From the NCBI GenBank assembly GCA_963923035.1, contig CAWUKT010000001.1:258319-322318 (forward strand): DNA of 64,000 nt, read 5' to 3'. The translations under genes and the position numbers were made by a program. Below the pieces are notes generated by a model. That model searched no databases, was not told the origin of the DNA, and saw only the letters and a list, made by a program, of their open reading frames with translations. This DNA is from CAWUKT01 sp963923035 (GTDB taxonomy: Bacteria; Bacteroidota; Bacteroidia; J057; JADKCL01). Positions 9,197 to 17,113 of the stretch are shown here, one piece after another (the stretch's first letter is position 1; each line of letters begins with the position of its first letter).

Positions 9197-9772
9197 GTGG
9201 GTTCCTACGATCACTACTACCAAAATCAAGACTATTTCGGGGCTCCGTATCCGGAGCTATTGGCCCATTTCGCCGGGCTTTCGGGCCGGGGAAAGGTGCT
9301 CGATGTGGGCTGTGGCCAGGGCCGGAATGCGCTTCCGCTCGCGCGGATGGGCTTTGACGTGTGGGGGATCGACTTGTCGCAGGTCGGCATCGACCAGATG
9401 TTGGCGGCTGCCGCCGCAGAGCAACTGGCAGTCACCGGGGAGGTCACCGACATCTACGCTTACGACGCCTGGGACCAATTTGACCAGGTCCTCTTCGACA
9501 GCTTTTTTCATTTCTTCACCGGAGACAAAGCCAAGGAAGTCGGGTTGCTGGAGCGGGTGATCGGGACAATGAAACCCGGAGAAGAATTGGTCCTCGGGTT
9601 TGCCGCTACCTACCGCGTCAAAACGACCCTCAATGAGGTATTGGCCCGTCGTGGGGACATGGAGCAGCACCTTTTCCAGCCCTTCACGTATACTTTTTCC
9701 CATCCCGACAACCCTCAACCTGTCCACGCACCTTATCTGTTGGTGGTCTGGACCAAGAGAGCAGCCCGGTAG
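9197..9772 (+). CDS. Class I SAM-dependent methyltransferase
   Basis: 191 residues with a GTG start at 9197, 18 bp after the DUF1501 stop. The SAM-binding motif I is KVLDVGCGQGRNALPLA (about residues 35-51), with the acidic end of strand beta-2 in VWGIDLS and motif II around FDQVLFDSFFHFF. The small size and lack of extra domains leave the methyl acceptor open; the architecture resembles small-molecule (TehB-like) methyltransferases. It is probably co-transcribed with the DUF1800/DUF1501 pair, but no functional link is known. It converges on the small membrane protein; a short GATC-containing inverted repeat lies between the two stops. Confidence 0.85.
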   Translation: MGSYDHYYQNQDYFGAPYPELLAHFAGLSGRGKVLDVGCGQGRNALPLARMGFDVWGIDLSQVGIDQMLAAAAAEQLAVTGEVTDIYAYDAWDQFDQVLFDSFFHFFTGDKAKEVGLLERVIGTMKPGEELVLGFAATYRVKTTLNEVLARRGDMEQHLFQPFTYTFSHPDNPQPVHAPYLLVVWTKRAAR

Positions 9773-9793
9773 ATTGATCCCACGAAGGGGAGA

Positions 9794-10213
9794 TCAACCA
9801 CGGAATTGAGGGGACAGGCTCAATAGCCGGATCAACAGAATGGGCCCCAGCAACAGGACCATGATGAGCATAGAATAGACGCCATAGTCAGCGGAAAGGT
9901 CTTGCCCCGGCAATGCGGTCATAGCAATGGAGTACACGACGAGCAATGCCAACGCGACGGACAGAATCCCGCTCACGACCACGAGCCATCTTGGCGAGGC
10001 GAGGGCAAAAGCCAGGGAGCTGGCGAGAAGGGACAGGACCAGGGGCAATAGAAATCCATCCTCGTAGAAGAACACCTGTTCCCAGCCTTCAATGAACCCA
10101 TATTCATTGTAGACGGGCAGGAGGAAGAGGGCAATGAAATTCAATCCCTGGGCGGCGGCAACGATTCTCAGCCACCTTCGGTGCTTTTTCAATGGGGGTG
10201 AAGTGGTCGACAT
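9794..10213 (-). CDS. Small four-helix integral membrane protein
   Basis: 139 residues from the ATG at 10213; a TTG two codons earlier is less likely. The cytoplasmic start is basic (KKHRRWLR). Four hydrophobic segments follow at about 17-38, 50-72, 75-100 and 112-135, with an acidic loop around FFYEDG. No family is recognised. It lies downstream of asnB but is separated from it by a strong intrinsic terminator, so it probably has its own promoter in the 10214-10278 interval. Confidence 0.7.
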   Translation of the reverse strand: MSTTSPPLKKHRRWLRIVAAAQGLNFIALFLLPVYNEYGFIEGWEQVFFYEDGFLLPLVLSLLASSLAFALASPRWLVVVSGILSVALALLVVYSIAMTALPGQDLSADYGVYSMLIMVLLLGPILLIRLLSLSPQFRG

Positions 10214-10278
10214 ACACAATAGGCGCTTGGATATAATAAAGGTAGCATTTGATTCGCGGACAAGCGCATTTTACGCAA

Positions 10279-10310
10279 CAAAAAAAACGGCCCCCGCGTG
10301 CGCGGGAGCC
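10279..10310 (-). terminator. Intrinsic terminator of asnB
   Basis: On the minus strand a GC-rich stem (GGCTCCCGCG pairing with CGCGGGGGCC, one mismatch) is followed directly by eight T residues. It sits 50 bp past the asnB stop. Confidence 0.85.
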
Positions 10311-10360
10311 ATTTCACTTTGGGGCCGGAGCCCCAGGTCGCAAATTGTAACTGTTACTCT

Positions 10361-12055
10361 TTAGGCCGGAGTCGTCTCCGGCGTTTCTTCGTCGTAGGCC
10401 TGGTCGTGGACGCCCAGGACGGCGCGGCCCGACGGATCGTTCTGGCCCTGGAACTCCTTGGACCAGGCCAGGGCTTCCGGCGAACTGCAGGCCACGGAGG
10501 GCACCGACGGGACACATTCCGAGGCCGTTGCCGAGGGGAAATGCCGCTCGAACAGGACCCGGTAGTGGTATTCTTCCTTGTTTTGGGGCGTGTTGATGGG
10601 GAAGCGGTAATGCGCGCGCTCCATGTCGAGGTCGCTCACCTTCTCCTCGGCGATCTGCTTCAGGGTATCGATCCAACTGTACCCCACGCCATCCGAGAAC
10701 TGCTCCTTCTGCCGCCAGGCCACACTTGCGGGGAGGTAATCCGCGAAGGCCTCGCGGAGGATTTGTTTCTCCATCATCCCCTTCTTGATCATTTTCGCCT
10801 CCGGGTTTTGCCGCATCGCGACGTCCATGAATTCCTTGTCCAGGAACGGAACCCGGGTCTCGATGCCCCAGGCCGCCATCGACTTGTTGGCGCGGAGGCA
10901 GTCGTAGAGGTGGAGGCGGCTGATCTTCCGCACCGTTTCCTCGTGGAAGCGGCGGGCGTCAGGCGCCTTGTGGAAGTAGAGGTAGCCGCCAAAAATTTCG
11001 TCGGCCCCTTCGCCACTCAACACCATCTTGATGCCCATCGATTTGATGACGCGGCCCATCAGGTACATCGGCGTCGAAGCGCGGATGGTCGTCACGTCGT
11101 AGGTTTCGAGGTGGTAGACCACATCGCTCAGGGCGTCGAGGCCTTCCTGGATGGTGAAGTGGATTTCGTGGTGGATGGAGCCAATATGGGCTGCCACCTC
11201 GCGGGCCTTTTCCAGGTCGGGCGATCCTTCCAGCCCAATCGAGAAGGAGTGCAGCTGGGGGTACCAGGCCTGCTCCTCGTCGCCGGATTCAATCCGGCGG
11301 CCGGCAAATCGCTTCGCGAGGGCCGAGGTAATGGACGAATCCAGCCCGCCCGAGAGCAATACGCCGTAGGGCACATCCGACATCAATTGTCGGTGGACCG
11401 AAGCCTCCAGGGCCGCCCGCAATTCTTCGACACTGCTTGTATTTTCTTCCACCGCCTCATATGCCATCCAATCCCGCTCGTACCAGGTCTGGATGTCACC
11501 GACTTTGCTGTCGAGGAAGCTGCCGGGCGGGAATTCTTCGATCTTTTTGCACTTACCTTCGAGGGCCTTCAATTCCGAAGCGACGTAGAACCGGCCTTCT
11601 TGGTCCCAGCCCATATAGAGCGGGATGATGCCGACATGGTCGCGGGCGATGAAGTAACGGTCCTCGGCTTCGTCATAGAGGGCAAAGGCAAAAATCCCAT
11701 TCAACTCTTCGATGCAGGCGGTGCCCATGTCGCGGTACAAGGCCAGGATCACTTCACAATCGCTTTGGGTCTTGAACTCGTAAGCGCCTGCGTAACGTTC
11801 CCGGATTTCCTGGTGATTGTAAATCTCGCCATTGACGGCGAGGATCTGCTTTTGATCGGGTGAATACAGGGGCTGTCTTCCGGAAGCCGGGTCCACAATG
11901 GCCAGGCGTTCGTGGGCAAGGATGGCGCGAGGGCTGGCATGGATGCCTGACCAGTCGGGACCGCGGTGCCGCAGCTTCCGGGCCATCTCCAGGACTTGGC
12001 TCCGAACCGAGCCTTCAATCAGGTCTTCTCCAAATACGCCTACAATTCCGCACAT
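10361..12055 (-). CDS. asnB: Asparagine synthetase B, glutamine-hydrolysing
   Basis: 564 residues, full length for AsnB. The enzyme makes asparagine from aspartate, glutamine and ATP in the cytosol. Cys2 (MCGIVGVF) is the glutaminase nucleophile, and RHRGPDWSG, NGEIYNH and the GTACIEELNGIFAF region complete the class II amidotransferase domain (1-190). The synthetase domain carries the pyrophosphate loop LLSGGLDSS (about 231-239) and GEGADEIFGGY. The C-terminal segment after VAWRQKEQFSDGVGYSWID is also typical. The gene is monocistronic, with a terminator downstream. Its AT-rich leader carries a direct repeat (see 12089-12165) that could be an operator. Confidence 0.97.
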   Translation of the reverse strand: MCGIVGVFGEDLIEGSVRSQVLEMARKLRHRGPDWSGIHASPRAILAHERLAIVDPASGRQPLYSPDQKQILAVNGEIYNHQEIRERYAGAYEFKTQSDCEVILALYRDMGTACIEELNGIFAFALYDEAEDRYFIARDHVGIIPLYMGWDQEGRFYVASELKALEGKCKKIEEFPPGSFLDSKVGDIQTWYERDWMAYEAVEENTSSVEELRAALEASVHRQLMSDVPYGVLLSGGLDSSITSALAKRFAGRRIESGDEEQAWYPQLHSFSIGLEGSPDLEKAREVAAHIGSIHHEIHFTIQEGLDALSDVVYHLETYDVTTIRASTPMYLMGRVIKSMGIKMVLSGEGADEIFGGYLYFHKAPDARRFHEETVRKISRLHLYDCLRANKSMAAWGIETRVPFLDKEFMDVAMRQNPEAKMIKKGMMEKQILREAFADYLPASVAWRQKEQFSDGVGYSWIDTLKQIAEEKVSDLDMERAHYRFPINTPQNKEEYHYRVLFERHFPSATASECVPSVPSVACSSPEALAWSKEFQGQNDPSGRAVLGVHDQAYDEETPETTPA

Positions 12056-12088
12056 GATATTTTGATAGTTAAATGGGGTTATTAATTG

Positions 12089-12165
12089 TGAAGTGTTACA
12101 ATGATAGGGGGTATTGATGATAAATTCAAATCGTTAGGTGAAAAAATATATTGAAGTGTTATAAT
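12089..12165. promoter_or_regulatory. Direct repeat upstream of asnB, possible operator
   Basis: TGAAGTGTTACAAT at 12089-12102 and TGAAGTGTTATAAT at 12152-12165 match at 13 of 14 positions and start exactly 63 bp apart, about six helical turns. They lie 34 and 97 bp upstream of the asnB ATG in an AT-rich leader. The repeat is seen in the sequence; its role as a binding site is inference. Confidence 0.4.
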
Positions 12166-12519
12166 TTTGTCGTGTTTTATGTGGGATTGTTGGTGATGGG
12201 GGCGTTTGAATGAGGATTGTTAAATGAGTGAAGGTAAATGCAGGCTGGGATTAACAGATTCGAAGTGGAGGGGGGCGAAAAAAATTTTGAGGAAAAATGG
12301 GGGAAGGGAAAAAGTGATTTCCGTCCGGGCCATCCGGGACCCTTCCGCTGGCGGGGAAGAAGAGCTTCCCCGAAAAGACAACGGACGTCCAGGCGATCTC
12401 AAGTCGTTCAAGCGGCAAAACAGGCCGCCGTAGAATATTTTGGAATCAACCTCGGCGGCCAATGATTCAGGCTGTTTTTTGAAACATCTTCAAATATAGG
12501 TGGGAGGTCCCAACGCGGG
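12166..12519. other. Intergenic region between asnB leader and the 12.5-kb array
   Basis: No gene seen. The left part is AT-rich, then G-rich. An inverted repeat GGCCGCCG (12423-12430) and CGGCGGCC (12455-12462) could form a stem on the minus strand downstream of the TPR-like gene and its array. The run of T after it is short, so a terminator role is only possible. Confidence 0.45.
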
Positions 12520-12746
12520 GGTAAATTAGCCCTACGCGTTGGTAAATTAATTTACCTCCCGGGCGAATTAATTTAGGTGCTGACCCAAATTCGTCCAGCG
12601 CCGAGGTAAATTGTCCCAGCTCCAAGTCGAATTCATTTGGGTGCGCACCCAAATTCGCCTTACGGCGAGTCGAATGAATTCGGGGGGCGACCCAAATGAA
12701 TTTACCGCCGCGGTAAATAGCCCCGGCCCGTAGGCAAATGAATTCG
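12520..12746. repeat. 21-bp-pitch array with AAATT/GAATT cores (array A)
   Basis: Eleven cores of the form (A/G)AAT(T/G) start at 12523, 12544, 12565, 12587, 12608, 12629, 12651, 12672, 12694, 12715 and 12736. The steps are 21 or 22 bp. Flanks are GC-rich and often mirror each other, giving perfect palindromes such as GGTAAATTAATTTACC (12541-12556) and the 20-bp ATTTGGGTGCGCACCCAAAT (12635-12654). The array starts about 85 bp beyond the stop of the TPR-like gene. On the minus strand one frame is open across the whole array and reads as seven-residue blocks, but it is not the TPR frame and has no clear ribosome binding site. Confidence 0.8.
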
Positions 12747-12830
12747 CCGAAGGGCTGGACGCATTCGGTTTCCCGTTGGGCCATTGGACCCGCATCCTTG
12801 GGCGCCCCACCATTGCCCCGAACCATTTCT

Positions 12831-14357
12831 CTATTCTCCCGCTTCATCCAACCTGCCATCTGCCACCAACGCGGCCCGGTACACATCCCGAATGGAACGG
12901 CCCTGCACCCGGCTGTCCAACCAGAATAAGAGTTCCTGGCTGCCGGCAGGCAATTTGCCGGGGAGGTCCTGGAGCAAGGTGGGAAGCTCGGCATGGGCCC
13001 GGGAAAAGATGGAGTGACGCGTCTCAGGATCGGGGGCTTGCAGCAGCGACCGGACCAGGTCGGCCACGAAGCGGGCGTAGGGATGATGCGGCGACGATTT
13101 GGTTTGGGCGCGGACATAGGAGCGGTGGAGGTACTCCAGCACATCCGTATTCTCCAACTGAAAATGAATGATGAGCTGGTAGACTTCGGCCGCGCGCTGG
13201 AGGTCTTTGCGGTGCTCCGAGGAAGCGTGGTGCAGGATTTGTTGGGCGCAATGGAGGGCCTGTTTGTAGTTCGCGTGGAGAAAATAGAAGGCCGTGAAAT
13301 TGTAGCGGAAGCCCAATTGGCTGGGGATGGAAATGTGCTGGGCGTGCTGTTCCAACCACCGGGGCAATTCCTGGATGAGCCGACGCCCCCGGGTCTCGTT
13401 GCTGAAGTTGAGGCAATAAAAGAGCTCCAGGTAATTGATCCGCCGCTCGAAGTCGAAGAGGTTGCCGGGGAGCCGGGGCAAAATGGATTGGATTTCGTCC
13501 ATGCAATCGAGGAACTCGGCTTGCTGGCCTTCGTACAGGGCCGAATTGAGGAGGTGGAGCATGGCGCGGAGGTAGAGAGGCGGATCGGTGGTTCGAAAAT
13601 GGGGGTGGTCCCGGTACAATTGGCGGGCCTGCTGGGCCAATTGGAAGGTGGCAGGCATCTCCCGGCGGCCAAAATGGATGATGCTGCGGGTGGCCAGGCG
13701 GTAGATTTCGCCCCGAAAACTGGTGCAGGGGCTTCCGAGCAAAGGCGCTTGGAGCAACTGATCCGTCCACGCCACCGTTTCCGGATGGTTCAGGTTCGCA
13801 TTGGCGAGGTACCGAATCCGGGTTTCCCGGTACCAGGCATTGAGTTGGGACTCATGGCGAATCAATTCCAGCACCCGCTCCTTCTGCGCAATGATCGCCT
13901 GAATTTGTTGGTGGGCCTTGCCGGGCAATTTTTCCGAAGCCAGGTTCAGTTTCAGGTCCAGCAGCTCGACCATGGCCGGGAGCAACTGGTATTTTTCCGC
14001 CTTCTTCAGCGCGGCGTCGGCCACCTTGAGCGCCTGCACCCACAGCAGCCGGTTGATCAGCACCTGGCATTCCTCCATCCGCATCCGAATCTCCGATTGG
14101 ACTTGCTTCTCCTCGTGAAATGCGCGGAGGCTCTTGAGAATGCGTTTGCGGAGCTTGTGTTTGGCGGCGGGAAGGTGGCGGGCAAAGGAATGGTCGGGGA
14201 AATGATCGAGGAGGAGGGCGTCGTCGAAATGGGGGAGGGTATGGAGGGCATCGAACAGGGCCATGTTGGCGCTGTCGGGGTCGCAGGTCAATCGGAGGTA
14301 CCGCTTTTCAGAAGCGGACAGGCTGTCGATCAATTGGTACAAGGGGTCCTGGCGCAT
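12831..14357 (-). CDS. TPR-like alpha-helical protein, paralogue of the gene at 33224-34741
   Basis: 508 residues, no signal peptide or membrane segment. It is almost entirely alpha-helical, with helix-turn-helix units resembling degenerate TPRs. The N-terminal segment (LYQLIDSLSASEKRYLRL, then KHKLRKRILKSLRAFH) parallels the start of the gene at 33224-34741 (LIQSLSREEARAFKLLV, LRAKLLRELKRSML). The two are therefore members of one family in this genome. Function is unknown; protein-protein scaffolding is a reasonable inference from the fold. An unusual 21-bp-pitch array follows its stop. The strand opposite has long open frames that are composition artefacts. Confidence 0.75.
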   Translation of the reverse strand: MRQDPLYQLIDSLSASEKRYLRLTCDPDSANMALFDALHTLPHFDDALLLDHFPDHSFARHLPAAKHKLRKRILKSLRAFHEEKQVQSEIRMRMEECQVLINRLLWVQALKVADAALKKAEKYQLLPAMVELLDLKLNLASEKLPGKAHQQIQAIIAQKERVLELIRHESQLNAWYRETRIRYLANANLNHPETVAWTDQLLQAPLLGSPCTSFRGEIYRLATRSIIHFGRREMPATFQLAQQARQLYRDHPHFRTTDPPLYLRAMLHLLNSALYEGQQAEFLDCMDEIQSILPRLPGNLFDFERRINYLELFYCLNFSNETRGRRLIQELPRWLEQHAQHISIPSQLGFRYNFTAFYFLHANYKQALHCAQQILHHASSEHRKDLQRAAEVYQLIIHFQLENTDVLEYLHRSYVRAQTKSSPHHPYARFVADLVRSLLQAPDPETRHSIFSRAHAELPTLLQDLPGKLPAGSQELLFWLDSRVQGRSIRDVYRAALVADGRLDEAGE

Positions 14358-14558
14358 AGCATATTCCGGAGGTGGTGAAATAGAACCGGGGGATTAGGGC
14401 GGTCATTTATTTCCCTCTCTTTATGGATAAAATAAGAAAAGTGGCTGCGAATGGATGGAAACCGAATTGGTCAGCACGGTTATTTTTTGAAAATCTTGGT
14501 TTAGTCCCCTCGCCGGAGCGGGATACCTTGGGACATATCATTCACCAACCACAAAACG

Positions 14559-15548
14559 ATGAAGCAATCCAATCCAAGCTCCGCCTCTACCTACGGGAAG
14601 TACCTCGTGAAAATCACCGTCGACAACGGTCGGGTCAGCACGGCCGTGTACACCCCGGCCGCCGCCATTCAGCCGGGTACCGGCGGCATCGCCGTCCAAA
14701 AAGACGCCCCCAACATTGTCTACTACGTCAACAAACACGACGAACTGACCAAGCTCAATGTGGACCAGCCGGGGGCCTTCTGGACCAAGCCCAACTGCGC
14801 GGGGACGCCCCTGAATGTCGACCAGGTCACCCTCTATTACCGGCAGAAAGAGCAGGCCGATTCCGCTACTTACCGGCTCTGGGCCTTGCCATTTTCCGAC
14901 CCGGACCACCCCGAATTCATTGACCAGAGCGCCGATTTGGACCCGGAGATCAGCTTGGGCCGAATCATCTGGGCCAATACCGGGGCGAATGGCACCCGGA
15001 TGTGGGCCCGCCGCCGCCAACATGTCAAGGAGCCCGACGGCATCGACTATACCGATGCCGGATTCGACGCCCATCCCGACAGCCCCTACGTGGCATTTGT
15101 ACGCTTCGACACCACGACCCAACAATACAACCTGTACCTCCGGAACCTGGAAAGCCCCGAAATCGCGAAGTTGCGCATGCCCGATGTGCCCTTGCATCCC
15201 CCGGCCATGGACTCCACCCACGTGTATTTCCAGCACCAAAAGGAAGGCGATACGCCGATTTGCCACCAGCGGCACGAAGGAGGCACCTTCACCGAATCTG
15301 CCCGCTCCTTCTCCTTGCGAGGCCGCATGGCCGTTTCCAGCCAGTACATCTACTTCCGGAACGAGAACTCAGCCGGTGAGATTGAGCTGGTGATGCTGGA
15401 CAAAGAAACCCTCCAAACCCATTCCATCATCGATCTTCCGACCCATGTAACCCAATGGGTTTCCCAGCCCCGCGTCAGCGAAAGCACCCATACCAAAGAC
15501 ACGATCTGGATTGTGGGTACCGATGACCTGGCCGGCGAAGAGGATTGA
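14559..15548 (+). CDS. Unknown cytoplasmic protein, possible beta-propeller
   Basis: 329 residues from the ATG at 14559, where a protein of even composition begins. There is no signal peptide. Repeating strand pairs such as GGIAVQKDAPNIVYYVNKHD, DSTHVYFQHQKEGD, AVSSQYIYFRNENSAG and RVSESTHTKDTIWIVGTDD look like blades of a WD40/TolB-type beta-propeller. I do not recognise a family. It is followed 50 bp later by another unknown gene that starts with the same MKQ and may be its partner. A TACCTTGG sequence shortly upstream (about 14524) resembles a Bacteroidota -7 element with one mismatch. Confidence 0.65.
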   Translation: MKQSNPSSASTYGKYLVKITVDNGRVSTAVYTPAAAIQPGTGGIAVQKDAPNIVYYVNKHDELTKLNVDQPGAFWTKPNCAGTPLNVDQVTLYYRQKEQADSATYRLWALPFSDPDHPEFIDQSADLDPEISLGRIIWANTGANGTRMWARRRQHVKEPDGIDYTDAGFDAHPDSPYVAFVRFDTTTQQYNLYLRNLESPEIAKLRMPDVPLHPPAMDSTHVYFQHQKEGDTPICHQRHEGGTFTESARSFSLRGRMAVSSQYIYFRNENSAGEIELVMLDKETLQTHSIIDLPTHVTQWVSQPRVSESTHTKDTIWIVGTDDLAGEED

Positions 15549-15598
15549 TTCCCCCTTGTCACTCCATTTATTAATTCACCCACCATACATTTTTTCCC

Positions 15599-16165
15599 AT
15601 GAAACAGCATGAAAACAGTTTTCCTGCCCGCCTGATCGATGCCCACGCCGTTTGGTACGCCCATCCGCTCTACGGCGGCCTCCTGGTCATCCACGCCAAA
15701 GGCGAAGTCAATGATTCCTGCATGGAGCTCGGCCTGGAGGAAAGTCCCCTGACCATCTGGCCGCCGCAGTTTTCCCTGGAGCAGTACAAGCCGAGCGGTT
15801 CGCCGGTTTGCCTGCCGGTCCTGACCGAACGCGAGGGCTGCTTTTACTTCCAGTTCGGAACGGCACCGGAAGAAGTCACGATCATCGATTCGAAGGGTTC
15901 GACGACCATCAAGGTCGTGGTCGACGGCGAATGCAATTGCCCGATCCCGAAGGCGAATGCCCTGAATGTGAAGCTGGCCGATCCCGATCAGCGGATCGGG
16001 TACTCCTCCGAGTCCCGCCAGCAGGCCTTTGACAATGCCCTGCGGCAGTTCCGCCGGAAGGAAGCACCCGAGGAGTTCATCCAAACGGAAGTGGTCGCGG
16101 AGTTCGGGTACCTGGAATGGGGACTTCCCGTCTACGCCGTGCAATTGAAACGGATGTACATCTGA
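15599..16165 (+). CDS. Unknown soluble protein downstream of the possible propeller gene
   Basis: 188 residues, with no signal peptide or membrane segment. Mixed alpha/beta composition, with strands in LLVIHAKGEV, CFYFQFGTA and TTIKVVVDGECNC and a basic helix near 140-155 (RQQAFDNALRQFRRK). I do not recognise a family. It lies 50 bp downstream of the possible propeller gene on the same strand, so co-transcription is likely. The AT-rich spacer could also hold a promoter. Confidence 0.6.
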   Translation: MKQHENSFPARLIDAHAVWYAHPLYGGLLVIHAKGEVNDSCMELGLEESPLTIWPPQFSLEQYKPSGSPVCLPVLTEREGCFYFQFGTAPEEVTIIDSKGSTTIKVVVDGECNCPIPKANALNVKLADPDQRIGYSSESRQQAFDNALRQFRRKEAPEEFIQTEVVAEFGYLEWGLPVYAVQLKRMYI

Positions 16166-16251
16166 GCCAACCAACTTGCTTTGATTGTCCGGTCCTTCGT
16201 GTAGGGGCCGGATAATCGTGTATGAGACGGGGCAGTCTGGGGTGAAGTGAT

Positions 16252-16322
16252 GAAAAAAAATAGGAGGAACGGAGGCGCCTCGCCATTATTCCTGAATCGG
16301 GTGAGGCCACCTTCCGTTCTCC
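16252..16322 (-). terminator. Long hairpin with T-tract, leftward terminator
   Basis: On the minus strand two arms (16299-16322 and 16262-16284) form a long imperfect stem: AGGAGAACGG pairs with CCGTTCCTCC, and GGTGGCCTCACC with GGCGAGGCGCC-type sequence. The stem is followed by TATTTTTTTT. It probably ends leftward transcripts from the 16.7-18.1 kb genes. The stem is longer than most terminators. Confidence 0.65.
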
Positions 16323-16693
16323 TGAACGCTTGGATATGAGTCGTTGGTTTATAAAAAATAGTTGGTTGCTGAGTTCTCTGTACTGGATCGAAAATTTAGC
16401 AGCAGAGCGTCAGGCACAGGCTTCCCCATCCTTTCCCGCAGTTTCACTGGGGAGGTAGGAGTTCGCACACGTATCATTCACACAAAAAATAAATGCGGTC
16501 AGGATGGGTTCGCCTGAACCTTGCCGATCTACGCATACAATACCCGGGGGGAAATCAACTCCCCCAATGATCCGATCGGTTTAGCGGGCCTTGTGTTGTT
16601 TCAAGTCAAAACCGAAAAAAAGAGGGGGAGACTTTGGGGGATGGGGAAAATGAAGGGAATAGGCGGGTAAACGAAACGCTGAGGCCGGGGATC
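16323..16693. other. Intergenic region without a recognised gene
   Basis: About 370 bp left of the truncated AraC gene. No credible reading frame, RNA gene or repeat. A short G/C inverted stretch (CCCGGGGGG...CCCCC near 16542-16564) is the only structure visible. It may be debris from the rearrangement that truncated the AraC gene. Confidence 0.5.
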
Positions 16694-17092
16694 CTATGAA
16701 AATGCCATCTCCCGGTTGAACTTTTTCCGGTAATCCAATGGAGACAGGCCGGTGTATTTCTTAAAGACCTTTCGGAAGGCCTTCTCGTCGTTGTACCCGA
16801 CATCGTACATCACCTGGGTGATGTTCAGGGTGGAAGATTCGAAGCGTTTCTTCGCCGCCTCGACCTTGACCCGCTGGATATACTCGAAGGGCGTATTGTG
16901 GGTCGCCTTCTTGAAGCGGCGAATGAAGTTGCGGTTGCTGATGGCGAACTGCTGCGCCAGCGCCTCCACATTGAATTTGGCCTCGAAGCGACCTTTGCCC
17001 CCCGCGAGTTCGGATTTAGCCGCAACTGATCCGCCCCGATTCCGCAAAAGCGCCCCCTTTGACCAGTGGAGAAGACCAATCGGTTGCTCCAC
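16694..17092 (-). pseudogene. Truncated AraC/GlxA-type regulator (C-terminal HTH only)
   Basis: 132 codons with a possible GTG start at 17092. Residues about 38-128 are an AraC double helix-turn-helix: VEALAQQFAISNRNFIRRFK, then ITQVMYDVGYNDEKAFRKVF and TGLSPLDYRKKF. The HTH is closest to GlxA-type regulators, which carry an N-terminal DJ-1/PfpI domain of about 200 residues. None of that domain is present: the first 37 residues are unrelated and the stop of the next gene lies 21 bp upstream. I read this as the remnant of a larger regulator after a deletion. A functional stand-alone HTH protein is possible but less likely. Confidence 0.7.
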
Positions 17093-17113
17093 TGGTTTTT
17101 TGTTCTCCCCCGG

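Noticed and set aside
10298..11863. Long rightward open frame (521 codons) opposite asnB
   Set aside because: It lies wholly antisense to a clear AsnB with every catalytic motif. Composition is that of a GC-rich shadow frame.
12467..13672. A leftward frame that spans array A and reads as seven-residue blocks, as a heptad-repeat protein
   Set aside because: Most of it is a shadow of the TPR-like gene in a different frame, and it has no start signal near the array. The seven-residue reading follows from the 21-bp pitch alone. Kept only as an alternative explanation.
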